Positions 32,757 to 41,799 of a DNA stretch of 64,000 bases are shown here, piece by piece. Source of the stretch: Paenibacillus monticola (GTDB taxonomy: Bacteria > Bacillota > Bacilli > Paenibacillales > Paenibacillaceae). Below the pieces are notes generated by a model. The model did not search any database and was not told the origin of the DNA. It was given only the letters and a program-made list of their open reading frames with translations. The DNA lies in NCBI RefSeq assembly GCF_009664975.1, contig NZ_WJXB01000004.1, forward strand, positions 593,676 through 657,675. Reading direction: 5' to 3'. Within the stretch, counting starts at the first letter, position 1. Each line of letters begins with the position of its first letter. A program made the translations under genes and the position numbers.

Positions 32757-35156
32757 ATGATTGCTTTCAAAAGGAATCATGGTAATCGTATTAACTTTAT
32801 AATATTTATTGTTCTTGCATTGACGCTAAATATAGCGGTAATATATCCAATGATATTCAGTGGATATATTAGTGATGACTCTATTAACTCTTTTGCCTAC
32901 GGAATAGCACATGAAAAGAGTATAAGTATTCTAGAATTTTATAATTCAATAAATCTTTCTTGGATGAAAAATGAGGGACGTTTTTTCCCTCTTGCCTTCT
33001 ATATGTATTTTTTATTTTTTGTTATTAAAAGTGTTGTAGTGTACAAAATATCAATATTAATTATGGTTCTTATTAATATTTCTCTGTTTGGATTTTTTAT
33101 TAAGTTGTTAACTCGATCAACATTACTAACTATGATCTCACTAGTTCTTCCTTCATGGCTTTTTCAATTTAGAATGCCTCATGATCCTATATTAGGATTC
33201 CACTGGCTTTTAGAACTAGTATTCTTATTAACCTTATCATCTCTAATATTTTTGTTTTACTTCTTGAAGTCTTCAAAATATAAATATATATTTTATTCTC
33301 TAAGTATAGCTATGTATTTAATCAGTATCCTCATATATGAGATAACTTATTTATTTATTGTTTTACACTTGGTTCTTATTTTAATTTATTCTTCAAAAAA
33401 AAGTTTGAAAGCATATGTGACGCAATTATTCCCATATATTATGGTACTATCTATAGTAGGGGGAATATCGGTAGTATTACGAATAATTAAAAGAATAGCC
33501 GAAACCTCTATTAATGCGGTGACATATGAACCTAATTTTGATATGGGAAAATATATACTTACATTATTAAAGCAAATATATGCATCGTTCCCTTTAAGTT
33601 ATCTTTCATTTAACCCTGCTAATTTACAATATTTAAAGAATGCCGACCGTAGCTCGGTCATCATATCTGCTATATTCATAATCCTCATTAATTTCCTGAT
33701 TTTTAGAAATCTTTTGAAAAAAAGAGATACTCCATTTAAAACCAGCTATAAAGTGTTGTTGGTAATAGGGATTTCATTTCTTGTTCTCCCTAATGTACTT
33801 GTTGCGTTATCACCAAAATATCAACAGGAAATAGCTTGGGGATATGGTTACCTTCCAGTGTATATCTCTTACTTTGGTTTAATTATGATATTATTATCTG
33901 GAATATTAGTAGTATTCAAGAAAATCGGAAGCAATGGTCGTAAAATGGTTTTATTCGCTTTTATGATAGTAAGCATTATTCTTGGGATTTTGAATTTTAT
34001 TAATAATAGCGTAGTAGTTCGTGAACTCAATCGTACTTATCTTTATCCTAGGGAGGTTATTCAAAATTCTATTAAGGGTGGTTTGTTTAGCGAATTACCT
34101 GAAAACTCAAAACTAATAGTTGATATTGTCTACCCATGGGATGTTACTGCATTTTATAATATATATTCACCTAAAAAGTTAGCATATGTTGATAGCTTGA
34201 GTAACTATACTAATAATTCTGTTCCTGCAACTCAATACTATCTGGACTATAAACCTTTTAATGAAGGTAAGGTGGGGTATTCGATCATAAGTAGAGTTGA
34301 TGAAATAAGTGTATATAATAGTAAGGTTTTCGGTATGACAGGTAATAATTTTAAAATCTACATATCGGGTGAAAAACAGATAAGGAATCTTTCAATAAGT
34401 GGATATTGGGCGAGTAAAGATGATTCGGAGAAATTCGAAACATTTCAACTTACTAGCGAAGATTTGAAGTTGGAAGAATCAAACAATGAGGGATATTTAT
34501 ATTCATATACAAACAATCAAAAGGTCTTTGATATTAAATCGTTAAGCGTTAATAAAATGACTAAGTTAACACCTTCCTTTTTCATTAAAGAAAGATCTAA
34601 GAGAGATATGTTTTTAGATGATACTAATACTGAGAACATTGTCTTACACACAGGTTTTTACAATAAAGAATTTGGTGCTGGAATTCCTTTAGTTCCAATG
34701 ACCCTAGAAACAGGTTTTAGTATAGAGGCATTGGTTAATCCTGGGGAAAAGCAAGTGGGTTATGCCAATATATTTGGTAATCACCCTGGCTATAATAATT
34801 TCGAGGGATTTGTATTTCAACAAAAAAATAATGAAAATAATGTATTCACTTTAAGTTATGGGGATGGGAGAAAGTTTAATGAATTGGTTGATTTGAATCT
34901 TATCCCGGGACAAGTCAATTACATTGTTTTTTCTTTTGATGATAAGAAGGTCTCAATATATTTAGATGGCTTATTTAAGAAGGAGGTTGTAATGGAAGGA
35001 GTATTTAGGAATAGTAGTATGCCACTTTATGTAGGAAACTGGATGAATGGTGATCGACCGTTTTCTGGAGTAATAAGTGAATTGAAGATTTCAAATCAGA
35101 TTACTGGAATTGATAAGGTCGCATTAAACTGGAAATTAATTCAAGAATCAAAATGA
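32757..35156 (+). CDS. Polytopic membrane protein with C-terminal LamG/concanavalin-like domain
   Basis: A 799-residue protein with about twelve helices in residues 12-430, then an outside region ending in a lectin-like fold (about 630-790). The latter shows the LamG_3-type order FSIEALVNPG, YANIFGN, NYIVFSFDDKKVSIYLDG and MPLYVGNW..FSGVISELKI. The first outside loop holds SGYISDDSINSF, an acidic site as in GT-C transferases. I infer a membrane sugar transferase that binds its polysaccharide acceptor through the lectin module; I know of no close named relative. Start ATG 32757 lies 10 bases after AAGGAG. GtrA follows after 7 bases. Confidence 0.6.
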   Translation: MIAFKRNHGNRINFIIFIVLALTLNIAVIYPMIFSGYISDDSINSFAYGIAHEKSISILEFYNSINLSWMKNEGRFFPLAFYMYFLFFVIKSVVVYKISILIMVLINISLFGFFIKLLTRSTLLTMISLVLPSWLFQFRMPHDPILGFHWLLELVFLLTLSSLIFLFYFLKSSKYKYIFYSLSIAMYLISILIYEITYLFIVLHLVLILIYSSKKSLKAYVTQLFPYIMVLSIVGGISVVLRIIKRIAETSINAVTYEPNFDMGKYILTLLKQIYASFPLSYLSFNPANLQYLKNADRSSVIISAIFIILINFLIFRNLLKKRDTPFKTSYKVLLVIGISFLVLPNVLVALSPKYQQEIAWGYGYLPVYISYFGLIMILLSGILVVFKKIGSNGRKMVLFAFMIVSIILGILNFINNSVVVRELNRTYLYPREVIQNSIKGGLFSELPENSKLIVDIVYPWDVTAFYNIYSPKKLAYVDSLSNYTNNSVPATQYYLDYKPFNEGKVGYSIISRVDEISVYNSKVFGMTGNNFKIYISGEKQIRNLSISGYWASKDDSEKFETFQLTSEDLKLEESNNEGYLYSYTNNQKVFDIKSLSVNKMTKLTPSFFIKERSKRDMFLDDTNTENIVLHTGFYNKEFGAGIPLVPMTLETGFSIEALVNPGEKQVGYANIFGNHPGYNNFEGFVFQQKNNENNVFTLSYGDGRKFNELVDLNLIPGQVNYIVFSFDDKKVSIYLDGLFKKEVVMEGVFRNSSMPLYVGNWMNGDRPFSGVISELKISNQITGIDKVALNWKLIQESK

Positions 35157-35163
35157 TAATGGA

Positions 35164-35586
35164 GTGGTTAATATTCAAATTCCAAAATATTTCAATAGAT
35201 TCTTATCGAAACAATCTATAAAGTTCGTAGTTGTTGGAGTTTTTAATACTATCGTTGGTTTTCTAGCATATGCTTTATATATTTATTTCATTCACAACAA
35301 TTATCTACAAGCACTAGTTTTTTCACATGTAATTGGTGTGGCAAATAGCTATCTATGGAATAATAGATGGACCTTTCAACAAAGGAAGTATAATGCAAGA
35401 AGTGCTGTTAAATTCATGTCGGTTTACGCTGTCACTTTTTTTGTTAATTTGTTTCTATTAACTATATTAGTTGATACAATAGAAATGAATAAATTAATAG
35501 CTCAGGCGATAGCTCTTTTCTTAACAACTTTGGTTAGCTTTTTTGGCCACAAATACTGGAGTTTTAGAACCTCCAAAAATTTATAA
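35164..35586 (+). CDS. GtrA family polyprenyl-phosphate-sugar flippase
   Basis: A 140-residue protein with four membrane helices and the GtrA signature: FVVVGVFNTIVGFLAYAL in helix 1, VANSYLWNNRWTF after helix 2 and FFGHKYWSFR at the end. GtrA proteins flip polyprenyl-phosphate-linked monosaccharides to the outer face for glycan decoration. The start is uncertain: GTG 35164 overlaps the only GGAG (35161-35164); a rare ATT at 35173 would have better spacing. A GtrB-like synthase is encoded at 41786, so the two-part flip system appears complete although the genes are separated by the CDP-sugar genes. Confidence 0.9.
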   Translation: MVNIQIPKYFNRFLSKQSIKFVVVGVFNTIVGFLAYALYIYFIHNNYLQALVFSHVIGVANSYLWNNRWTFQQRKYNARSAVKFMSVYAVTFFVNLFLLTILVDTIEMNKLIAQAIALFLTTLVSFFGHKYWSFRTSKNL

Positions 35587-35597
35587 GGGGTGTAGTA

Positions 35598-37157
35598 ATG
35601 TTAAAGCAAGGTAATATTGTATCACTACAAGAAACAAGAGAATATGCATTAATCTGCAGTACTGAAGGAAATCAAATTCAAGCGTATTCACTAACTAGTG
35701 TATATCCAGAAATATTTCTAGATAAATACCACTTTGAAGTTCAACATTCGGACTTGAAAGTGAATTTATATTTAGATATTCGATTGAAATTGAACTTGTC
35801 ACCAGTCAATGTTGATTTTTTCGCTGAACTAGACAAAAATGAATTCGAAAAACTCGTAAGACTCGATATTCTATCAAAAGTCGAAAATTACTACGAGCTT
35901 TTCCATTCTGAGAGAAATAAAGATTTTAACCCAGAAAAAACACAAGTATCTTATGGTGGTAGAGTTTATGATGAAAAGGAAATGAGAAGTTTGGTGGATT
36001 CATCACTAGATTTTTGGCTTACTGCTGGCCGATACAATAAACAGTTTGAGAAAGAATATGCAGAGTTTCTAGGGGTAAGATATGCACTGCTAACTAACTC
36101 TGGTTCTTCTGCCAATTTACTTGCCTTCTCTGCATTAACATCTCCCAAATTGAAGGAGCGTCAAATCAAGCCGGGGGATGAAGTAATAACTGTAGCTGCC
36201 GGTTTCCCTACTACTGTTACTCCTATCGTTCAGAATGGTGCAATTCCAGTGTTTATTGATGTGGAATTGGGAACATATAACATAATAGTAGATCGCATTG
36301 AAGAAGCGATCTCACCCAAAACAAAGGCAATAATGGTTGCACATACAATGGGAAATCCATTTGAATTAGATAAAGTGATGGAGATTGCAGCTAAACATAA
36401 CCTATGGGTCATAGAAGACAATTGTGACGCTCTAGGGTCTACCTTTAACGGGAAATTAACAGGTACGCATGGACATATTGGTACTTCGAGTTTCTACCCT
36501 CCACATCATATGACAATGGGTGAAGGCGGAGCTGTCTACACTAATAATGCCCAATTGAAGTCAATTATAGAATCCTTCAGAGATTGGGGCAGAGATTGTT
36601 GGTGCCCTTCAGGGTGTGATAATACTTGTAATAAGCGCTTTGGATGGGAATTAGGATCTTTACCCTATGGTTATGATCACAAATACACGTATTCTCATAT
36701 AGGCTACAATCTGCGGGTTACTGAAATGCAAGCGGCAATAGGTGTAGAACAACTTAAGAAAGTTCCAACCTTTACTCAGGCGCGTAAAAATAACTTTCTC
36801 CGATTATTTGAAGGTTTGAAGGATCTGAGCGACTACTTCATTCTCCCAAGAGCTACTAGGAACTCTGATCCCAGTTGGTTTGGATTTATGTTAACTGTAC
36901 AGGATGGAGTGAAGTTTACTAAGAACGAGATTGTTGAATATTTGGAAGCTAATCGTATTCAAACAAGAATGCTCTTCGCCGGTAATTTGACTCGTCAGCC
37001 CGCTTTCCATGATGTTAATTATCGTATAAGTGGGGACTTGAAAAATACGGATAAAATTATGCATGATACCTTCTTAGTCGGAGTTTATCCAGGATTGACA
37101 AATGAAAAGATTGACTATGTTATAGAAAAGATTAGAAGCTTTGTGCTAGATAAATAA
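35598..37157 (+). CDS. rfbH: CDP-4-keto-6-deoxyglucose 3-dehydrase (RfbH/E1) with extra N-terminal domain
   Basis: A 519-residue protein. Residues about 108-519 are the E1 3-dehydrase, a PMP-dependent iron-sulfur enzyme that removes the 3-hydroxyl of CDP-4-keto-6-deoxy-glucose. The PLP lysine is replaced by His as in E1 (YPPHHMTMGEGG), and the cluster cysteines follow as CWCPSGCDNTC; GYNLRVTEMQAAIG is an aminotransferase-fold block. The first 100 or so residues are additional to the usual ~437-residue enzyme and beta-rich (KQGNIVSL, YALICSTEGNQIQAYSLTS), with a pattern reminiscent of PemK/MazF-type barrels. No separate start for the dehydrase part is visible. The reductase partner (E3, RfbI/AscD) is not in the window. 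Confidence 0.93.
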   Translation: MLKQGNIVSLQETREYALICSTEGNQIQAYSLTSVYPEIFLDKYHFEVQHSDLKVNLYLDIRLKLNLSPVNVDFFAELDKNEFEKLVRLDILSKVENYYELFHSERNKDFNPEKTQVSYGGRVYDEKEMRSLVDSSLDFWLTAGRYNKQFEKEYAEFLGVRYALLTNSGSSANLLAFSALTSPKLKERQIKPGDEVITVAAGFPTTVTPIVQNGAIPVFIDVELGTYNIIVDRIEEAISPKTKAIMVAHTMGNPFELDKVMEIAAKHNLWVIEDNCDALGSTFNGKLTGTHGHIGTSSFYPPHHMTMGEGGAVYTNNAQLKSIIESFRDWGRDCWCPSGCDNTCNKRFGWELGSLPYGYDHKYTYSHIGYNLRVTEMQAAIGVEQLKKVPTFTQARKNNFLRLFEGLKDLSDYFILPRATRNSDPSWFGFMLTVQDGVKFTKNEIVEYLEANRIQTRMLFAGNLTRQPAFHDVNYRISGDLKNTDKIMHDTFLVGVYPGLTNEKIDYVIEKIRSFVLDK

Positions 37158-37177
37158 TATACTTCGGGGGTTATATT

Positions 37178-37972
37178 ATGAAAGTAGTTATTCTTGCAGG
37201 TGGTTATGGATCACGAATCAGTGAGGAATCTCATCTTAGACCAAAACCGATGATTGAAATTGGTCAAAAACCAATTTTGTGGCACATTATGAAATTATAT
37301 TCACATTATGGTTTTAATGATTTTGTTATTTGTTTAGGGTATAAAGGGTTTTACATCAAAGAATATTTTGCTCACTATTTCTTACATGAGTCGGATGTTA
37401 CTTTCGATTTTACTAGTGACAATCAATTAGTTACCCATAATCATACAGCGGAACCTTGGAAGGTAACTCTTGTAAATACAGGCGTAGATACCATGACAGG
37501 TGGACGAGTGAAGCGAATTCAGAAATATATTGGAAATGAACCATTTATGTTAACTTATGGTGATGGCGTATCAGATGTTAATATTTCGGAATTAGTTAAA
37601 CAGCACAAATTGCATGGACGGTTGGCAACTGTTACTACTGTTCAGCCAAGTGGTCGTTTTGGAGCACTAGATATTGCTGAGAATAATGAGGTTAAAGGTT
37701 TTCAAGAGAAGCCTAAAGGTGATGGTTCTTGGATTAACGCTGGTTTTTTTGTACTACAACCTGAAATCTTTAATTACATTGATGGCGATGAAACCTTTTT
37801 TGAAAAGGAGCCATTAGAAGGCATAGCGCGTGACGGGGAATTGTTCGGCTTTAAGCATGAGGGATTCTGGCAGCCGATGGATACGTTACGCGATAAAAAT
37901 CACTTGGAAGATCTTTGGAGTAGTGGAAAGGCGCCTTGGAAAACCTGGGATGCAGAATCGGTGAAATTATAA
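37178..37972 (+). CDS. rfbF: Glucose-1-phosphate cytidylyltransferase
   Basis: A 264-residue enzyme that makes CDP-glucose, first step towards CDP-3,6-dideoxyhexoses. Motifs: LAGGYGSRISEES, LRPKPMIEIGQKPILWHIMK, LTYGDGVSD, GFQEKPKGDGSWINAGFFV. Length matches the family. Start ATG 37178 after GGGGG. The stop codon overlaps the ATG of rfbG by one base (TAATG), so the two are translationally coupled. Confidence 0.96.
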   Translation: MKVVILAGGYGSRISEESHLRPKPMIEIGQKPILWHIMKLYSHYGFNDFVICLGYKGFYIKEYFAHYFLHESDVTFDFTSDNQLVTHNHTAEPWKVTLVNTGVDTMTGGRVKRIQKYIGNEPFMLTYGDGVSDVNISELVKQHKLHGRLATVTTVQPSGRFGALDIAENNEVKGFQEKPKGDGSWINAGFFVLQPEIFNYIDGDETFFEKEPLEGIARDGELFGFKHEGFWQPMDTLRDKNHLEDLWSSGKAPWKTWDAESVKL

Positions 37973-39048
37973 TGGTCGATCACCAATTTTGGAATGGGAA
38001 GAAAGTATTTGTAACTGGTCATACAGGCTTTAAAGGCTCGTGGTTATGTTTATGGTTAAGTTCAATGGGAGCAGAAATTACAGGGTATTCTCTAGAACCT
38101 TCCACCTCACCGAGTCTATTTGAATTGTGTGAAATCGGTAAACTACTTCAAAATAATGTGATTGCAGATATAAGAGATTATCAGCAACTGAGTGCTGCCA
38201 TGCAGAAATCACAACCTGAAATAGTAATTCATATGGCAGCTCAGCCTTTAGTTCGTGAGTCTTACAAAAATCCTGTTGAAACTTATGAAATTAATGTTAT
38301 GGGAACGATCAATCTGCTTGAAGCAATTCGGAATTGTCAGAGTGTTACTGCCGTTGTAAATGTAACAACAGACAAATGCTATGAGAACAAAGAATGGAAT
38401 TGGGGATACAGAGAAAATGAACCGCTGGGAGGCTATGATCCTTATTCAAGTAGTAAGGCATGCTCTGAGTTAGTGACTAGTGCTTATCGGAGTTCATTTT
38501 TGAATAATCAAATTGAAGGCAGAAAGATAGCTGTCGCATCAGCAAGAGCCGGCAATGTAATTGGCGGTGGAGACTGGGCGGCAGATCGACTTGTGCCGGA
38601 TAGTATAAGATCTATTCTAAACAATCAAAAAATTATTATAAGAAATCCATCTTCAATTAGACCATGGCAGCATGTTCTTGAACCATTGAGTGGTTATTTG
38701 CAATTAGCTGAAAAGCTGTATTTACAAGGTGAGGAATACGCCAGTGCATGGAATTTTGGGCCAGCTGACGTAGATGCTAAACCAGTTGAATGGATTGTTC
38801 AGGAGATTTGTCGTAGATGGGATGGTGCTAGTTATGAAGTGGATAACGGTATGCATCCTCACGAAGCTAAGTATCTTAAATTGGATTGTTCTAAAGCAAA
38901 AGTGGAATTGAACTGGTTTCCTCGATGGGATCTGGGTCAGGCTATTGATAAAATTGTAGAGTTTACATTTGCCTATCAAGAAGGCGCTGATTTAAGAGAA
39001 GTTTGTGCGAAACAAATACTGGATTATCGGCAATCTATAAAGGAGTGA
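37972..39048 (+). CDS. rfbG: CDP-glucose 4,6-dehydratase
   Basis: A 358-residue SDR enzyme converting CDP-glucose to CDP-4-keto-6-deoxyglucose, the substrate of RfbH. Motifs: VTGHTGFKGSWLCLWL at the NAD-binding end, HMAAQPLVRESY, VNVTTDKCYENKEW, YDPYSSSKACSEL and ARAGNVIGGGDWA. I place the start at ATG 37972, overlapping the rfbF stop; the longer frame that overlaps rfbF has no family similarity. The next gene starts only 6 bases later. Confidence 0.96.
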   Translation: MVDHQFWNGKKVFVTGHTGFKGSWLCLWLSSMGAEITGYSLEPSTSPSLFELCEIGKLLQNNVIADIRDYQQLSAAMQKSQPEIVIHMAAQPLVRESYKNPVETYEINVMGTINLLEAIRNCQSVTAVVNVTTDKCYENKEWNWGYRENEPLGGYDPYSSSKACSELVTSAYRSSFLNNQIEGRKIAVASARAGNVIGGGDWAADRLVPDSIRSILNNQKIIIRNPSSIRPWQHVLEPLSGYLQLAEKLYLQGEEYASAWNFGPADVDAKPVEWIVQEICRRWDGASYEVDNGMHPHEAKYLKLDCSKAKVELNWFPRWDLGQAIDKIVEFTFAYQEGADLREVCAKQILDYRQSIKE

Positions 39049-39054
39049 TAACAT

Positions 39055-40821
39055 TTGAAACTATCTGATTATGTCATAGACTGTATAAAGGAACAGGGCG
39101 TTTCTCATGTATTTGAATTTATAGGTGGGGCAATTGTCCACTTATTGGATTCGATTTCGTTTAGAGATGATATAGAGTGTATATCGGTGCGTCATGAACA
39201 GGCTGGAGCATTTGCAGCAGAAGCCTATGCAAGAATAAATGGTAAACTTGGAGTAGCTATGGCAACTAGTGGACCAGGAGCTTTGAATTTATTGACAGGA
39301 ATAGGGAGTTGCTACTTCGATTCCGTTCCTTGTTTGTTTATAACTGGACAGGTAAATACGTATGAGTACAAATTTGACAGATCCGTTAGACAAATTGGAT
39401 TTCAAGAAACAGATATTGTAAGTGTAGCAAAACCGTTAACTAAATATGCTGTATTGGTTACTGAGCCAGATCAAATTAGATATGAGTTAGAAAAGTCAAT
39501 ATATCTGGCTCAAAGTGGCCGCCCAGGTCCTGTTCTGCTTGATATTCCTATGAACCTTCAAAGAGCACAAATTGAACCTGAAACGTTAGTTAGTTTTTAT
39601 GATAGTGAGGAATATAAAGAACTCTGTAAAGATTCTGAAGTAGACGACTCAATAATTGCAGATATTATTAATTTGTTGAGTAAAGCAAAGAGACCTTTAA
39701 TATTAGCAGGTGGTGGTGTCAGAGTTAGTAATTCAACAGAACTACTTTCACAATTTATTGAGAAAACTGGGATTCCAATAGTCAGTTCTTTAATGGGTCT
39801 GGATGTTGTTTCACATGACAATCCTTTATATTCAGGACTTATCGGATCATATGGCAATCGATATAGCAATTTGATTCTGGCTAACTGCGATTTATTACTG
39901 ATCTTAGGATCAAGATTGGATAGCAGACAGACGGGGACTCGGCCAGATACCTTTGCTCGTGGAGCACAAAAAATACATGTTGATATTGATAATAACGAGC
40001 TTAATAGTAAGGTTGAAGCAACTCTTGCTGTAAAGGCAAGCTTAACTGGATTTTTAACAAAAATGAATAGTAAATTAGACGGACTTGCAAAGCCTGAGAT
40101 TACAGAATGGCTAGAATCAATCGGAAGCTTAAAAGCCCTTTTCCCAACTTACTCATTTAAGCCGGAAGCAGATGAAATTGAACCGAACCGGTTTATGGAA
40201 TACTTATCTTCAAAATCCGGGCAATTCGGAACCATATGTCTAGATGTTGGACAGCATCAGATGTGGGCTTCACAATCTTTCAAATTATCTAAGAAACAAA
40301 GGTTATTGAATTCTGGTGGTATGGGGGCAATGGGTTTTGCTCTTCCGGCAGCAATAGGTGCTTCCTTAGCATCAGGTGATGAAACTCTCGTCATCGCTGG
40401 AGATGGTGGTATTCAGTTGAATATTCAAGAAATGGATACACTTGTAAGGTTGAATCTTCCAATAAAGATTGTAGTTATCAATAACAGTTCACTAGGGATG
40501 GTAAGACAATTCCAAGATTTGTATTTTGAAGGAAGACAGCAGTCGACGGTGAATCCCAATCCTTCTTTTATAGACATTGCGAATGCTTACAAAATTCCTT
40601 CTTTTCAAATGAATTCAATGAAGGATGTTCAACAGCTTGATCTATTTCTAAATACGGAGGGGCCTGCTTTTATTGAAGTCCGTTTAGAAAAGAAAACTGA
40701 GGTACAGCCAAAGCTAGTAGTTAATAGACCGATAGAAGATATGTATCCATACTTAGATCGGGAAGAATTGAAAAGAATAATGTTGATTGATCTTGTGGAT
40801 GAAATGGATATTCCTACTTAA
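39055..40821 (+). CDS. ThDP-dependent acetolactate-synthase-like enzyme (YerE-type candidate)
   Basis: A 588-residue thiamine-diphosphate enzyme. The N-terminal Pyr domain has the cofactor-activating Glu within RHEQAGAFAAEAYAR and ATSGPGALNLLTGIG; the PP domain has GDGGIQLNIQEMDTLVRL followed by IVVINNSSLGMVRQ, the metal/ThDP motif. Placed within CDP-sugar genes, it resembles YerE, which uses pyruvate to add a two-carbon unit to C4 of CDP-3,6-dideoxy-4-ketohexose giving branched-chain yersiniose. Housekeeping acetolactate synthase is unlikely here, as no small subunit or ilv gene is near. Start is TTG 39055, 7 bases after AAGGAGTG. Confidence 0.82.
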   Translation: MKLSDYVIDCIKEQGVSHVFEFIGGAIVHLLDSISFRDDIECISVRHEQAGAFAAEAYARINGKLGVAMATSGPGALNLLTGIGSCYFDSVPCLFITGQVNTYEYKFDRSVRQIGFQETDIVSVAKPLTKYAVLVTEPDQIRYELEKSIYLAQSGRPGPVLLDIPMNLQRAQIEPETLVSFYDSEEYKELCKDSEVDDSIIADIINLLSKAKRPLILAGGGVRVSNSTELLSQFIEKTGIPIVSSLMGLDVVSHDNPLYSGLIGSYGNRYSNLILANCDLLLILGSRLDSRQTGTRPDTFARGAQKIHVDIDNNELNSKVEATLAVKASLTGFLTKMNSKLDGLAKPEITEWLESIGSLKALFPTYSFKPEADEIEPNRFMEYLSSKSGQFGTICLDVGQHQMWASQSFKLSKKQRLLNSGGMGAMGFALPAAIGASLASGDETLVIAGDGGIQLNIQEMDTLVRLNLPIKIVVINNSSLGMVRQFQDLYFEGRQQSTVNPNPSFIDIANAYKIPSFQMNSMKDVQQLDLFLNTEGPAFIEVRLEKKTEVQPKLVVNRPIEDMYPYLDREELKRIMLIDLVDEMDIPT

Positions 40822-40836
40822 AGGGGTTCTAAATAA

Positions 40837-41799
40837 GTGGTTACTGAGAATCGGAAAAAGGTCGCTATACTGGGAGCAACAGGACATATTGCAAAGAACC
40901 TAATCATGGGACTATCATCGTTAAAAGATTATCAAATGTATTTATTTGCTCGCACAAGAGAGAAGCTTGTTACTTTTTTAAATGTGAATAATATCGTAGA
41001 TGGAATATCTATTTGTGATTATGAACAATTTGAATTAGCAGATGCATATGATGTTATCATTAATTGTATAGGAATTGGAAATCCTCAAGAGTTAGTAGAA
41101 AGTCCATATAGTGTTTTCCAAATCACCGAAAAATATGATAATTTGATATTAAATTATCTCGTGGGCTCACCAACTACTATATATATTAATCTTAGTAGTG
41201 GAGCTGCCTATGGATCGGATTTTACAGAACCCGCTATTCAAGATAAAGTTTTGAGTTTGAATATTAACCACTTATCAGTTAAAGATTTTTATGGAATTTC
41301 TAAACTCAATATGGAAGCCAAACATCGAAGCCTTAACAAGCATAAGATTATAGACTTACGTATTTTTGGATTCTTTAGCAGCTATATTGATTTGAATTCT
41401 AAATTTTTGTTAACTGATGTATTAGGTTGTATCGAGAGGAATACTATACTCCAGACTTCAGCAGAAGATATTATACGAGACTATGTGCATCCGCAGGATT
41501 TTCTTAAATTAATTATTCTTTGTATGGGTAAGGATACAGGAAATGATGTTTACGATGTATATTCGCTAAAGCCTGTTTCTAAATTTAAGATGCTAGAATA
41601 TTTCTCAACAGAACATGGATTAAGATTTAAGATTTTATCTGAAGCAATATGTGACTCAGTAACAGGCTCTAAGAAGAACTATTATTCTATGAATCACAAA
41701 GCATTAGATATAGGTTATAAACCTCAATATACAGCTCTGCAAAGCGTAATTGATGGTTACCAACAATTCAGAATGAGGAATAAAAATGAAAACGATTAG
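40837..41799 (+). CDS. NAD(P)-dependent SDR sugar reductase/epimerase (possible YerF-like)
   Basis: A 320-residue extended SDR with GATGHIAKNLIMGL as dinucleotide loop, NLSSGAAYG and FYGISKLNMEAK (the YxxxK motif). In the yersiniose pathway the ThDP step is followed by a ketone reduction of the new side chain by a SDR-like reductase; this gene is placed correctly for that task. An alternative is a 4-keto reductase or epimerase for an unbranched CDP-sugar. Start GTG 40837 follows AAGGGG by about 11 bases. The end overlaps the next gene by 14 bases. Confidence 0.72.
   Translation: MVTENRKKVAILGATGHIAKNLIMGLSSLKDYQMYLFARTREKLVTFLNVNNIVDGISICDYEQFELADAYDVIINCIGIGNPQELVESPYSVFQITEKYDNLILNYLVGSPTTIYINLSSGAAYGSDFTEPAIQDKVLSLNINHLSVKDFYGISKLNMEAKHRSLNKHKIIDLRIFGFFSSYIDLNSKFLLTDVLGCIERNTILQTSAEDIIRDYVHPQDFLKLIILCMGKDTGNDVYDVYSLKPVSKFKMLEYFSTEHGLRFKILSEAICDSVTGSKKNYYSMNHKALDIGYKPQYTALQSVIDGYQQFRMRNKNEND

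Noticed and set aside
39055..40821. Housekeeping acetolactate synthase (ilvB)
   Set aside because: No ilvN, ilvC or leu genes nearby; it lies between CDP-sugar genes with 6- and 15-base gaps, so a sugar-pathway role is more likely.
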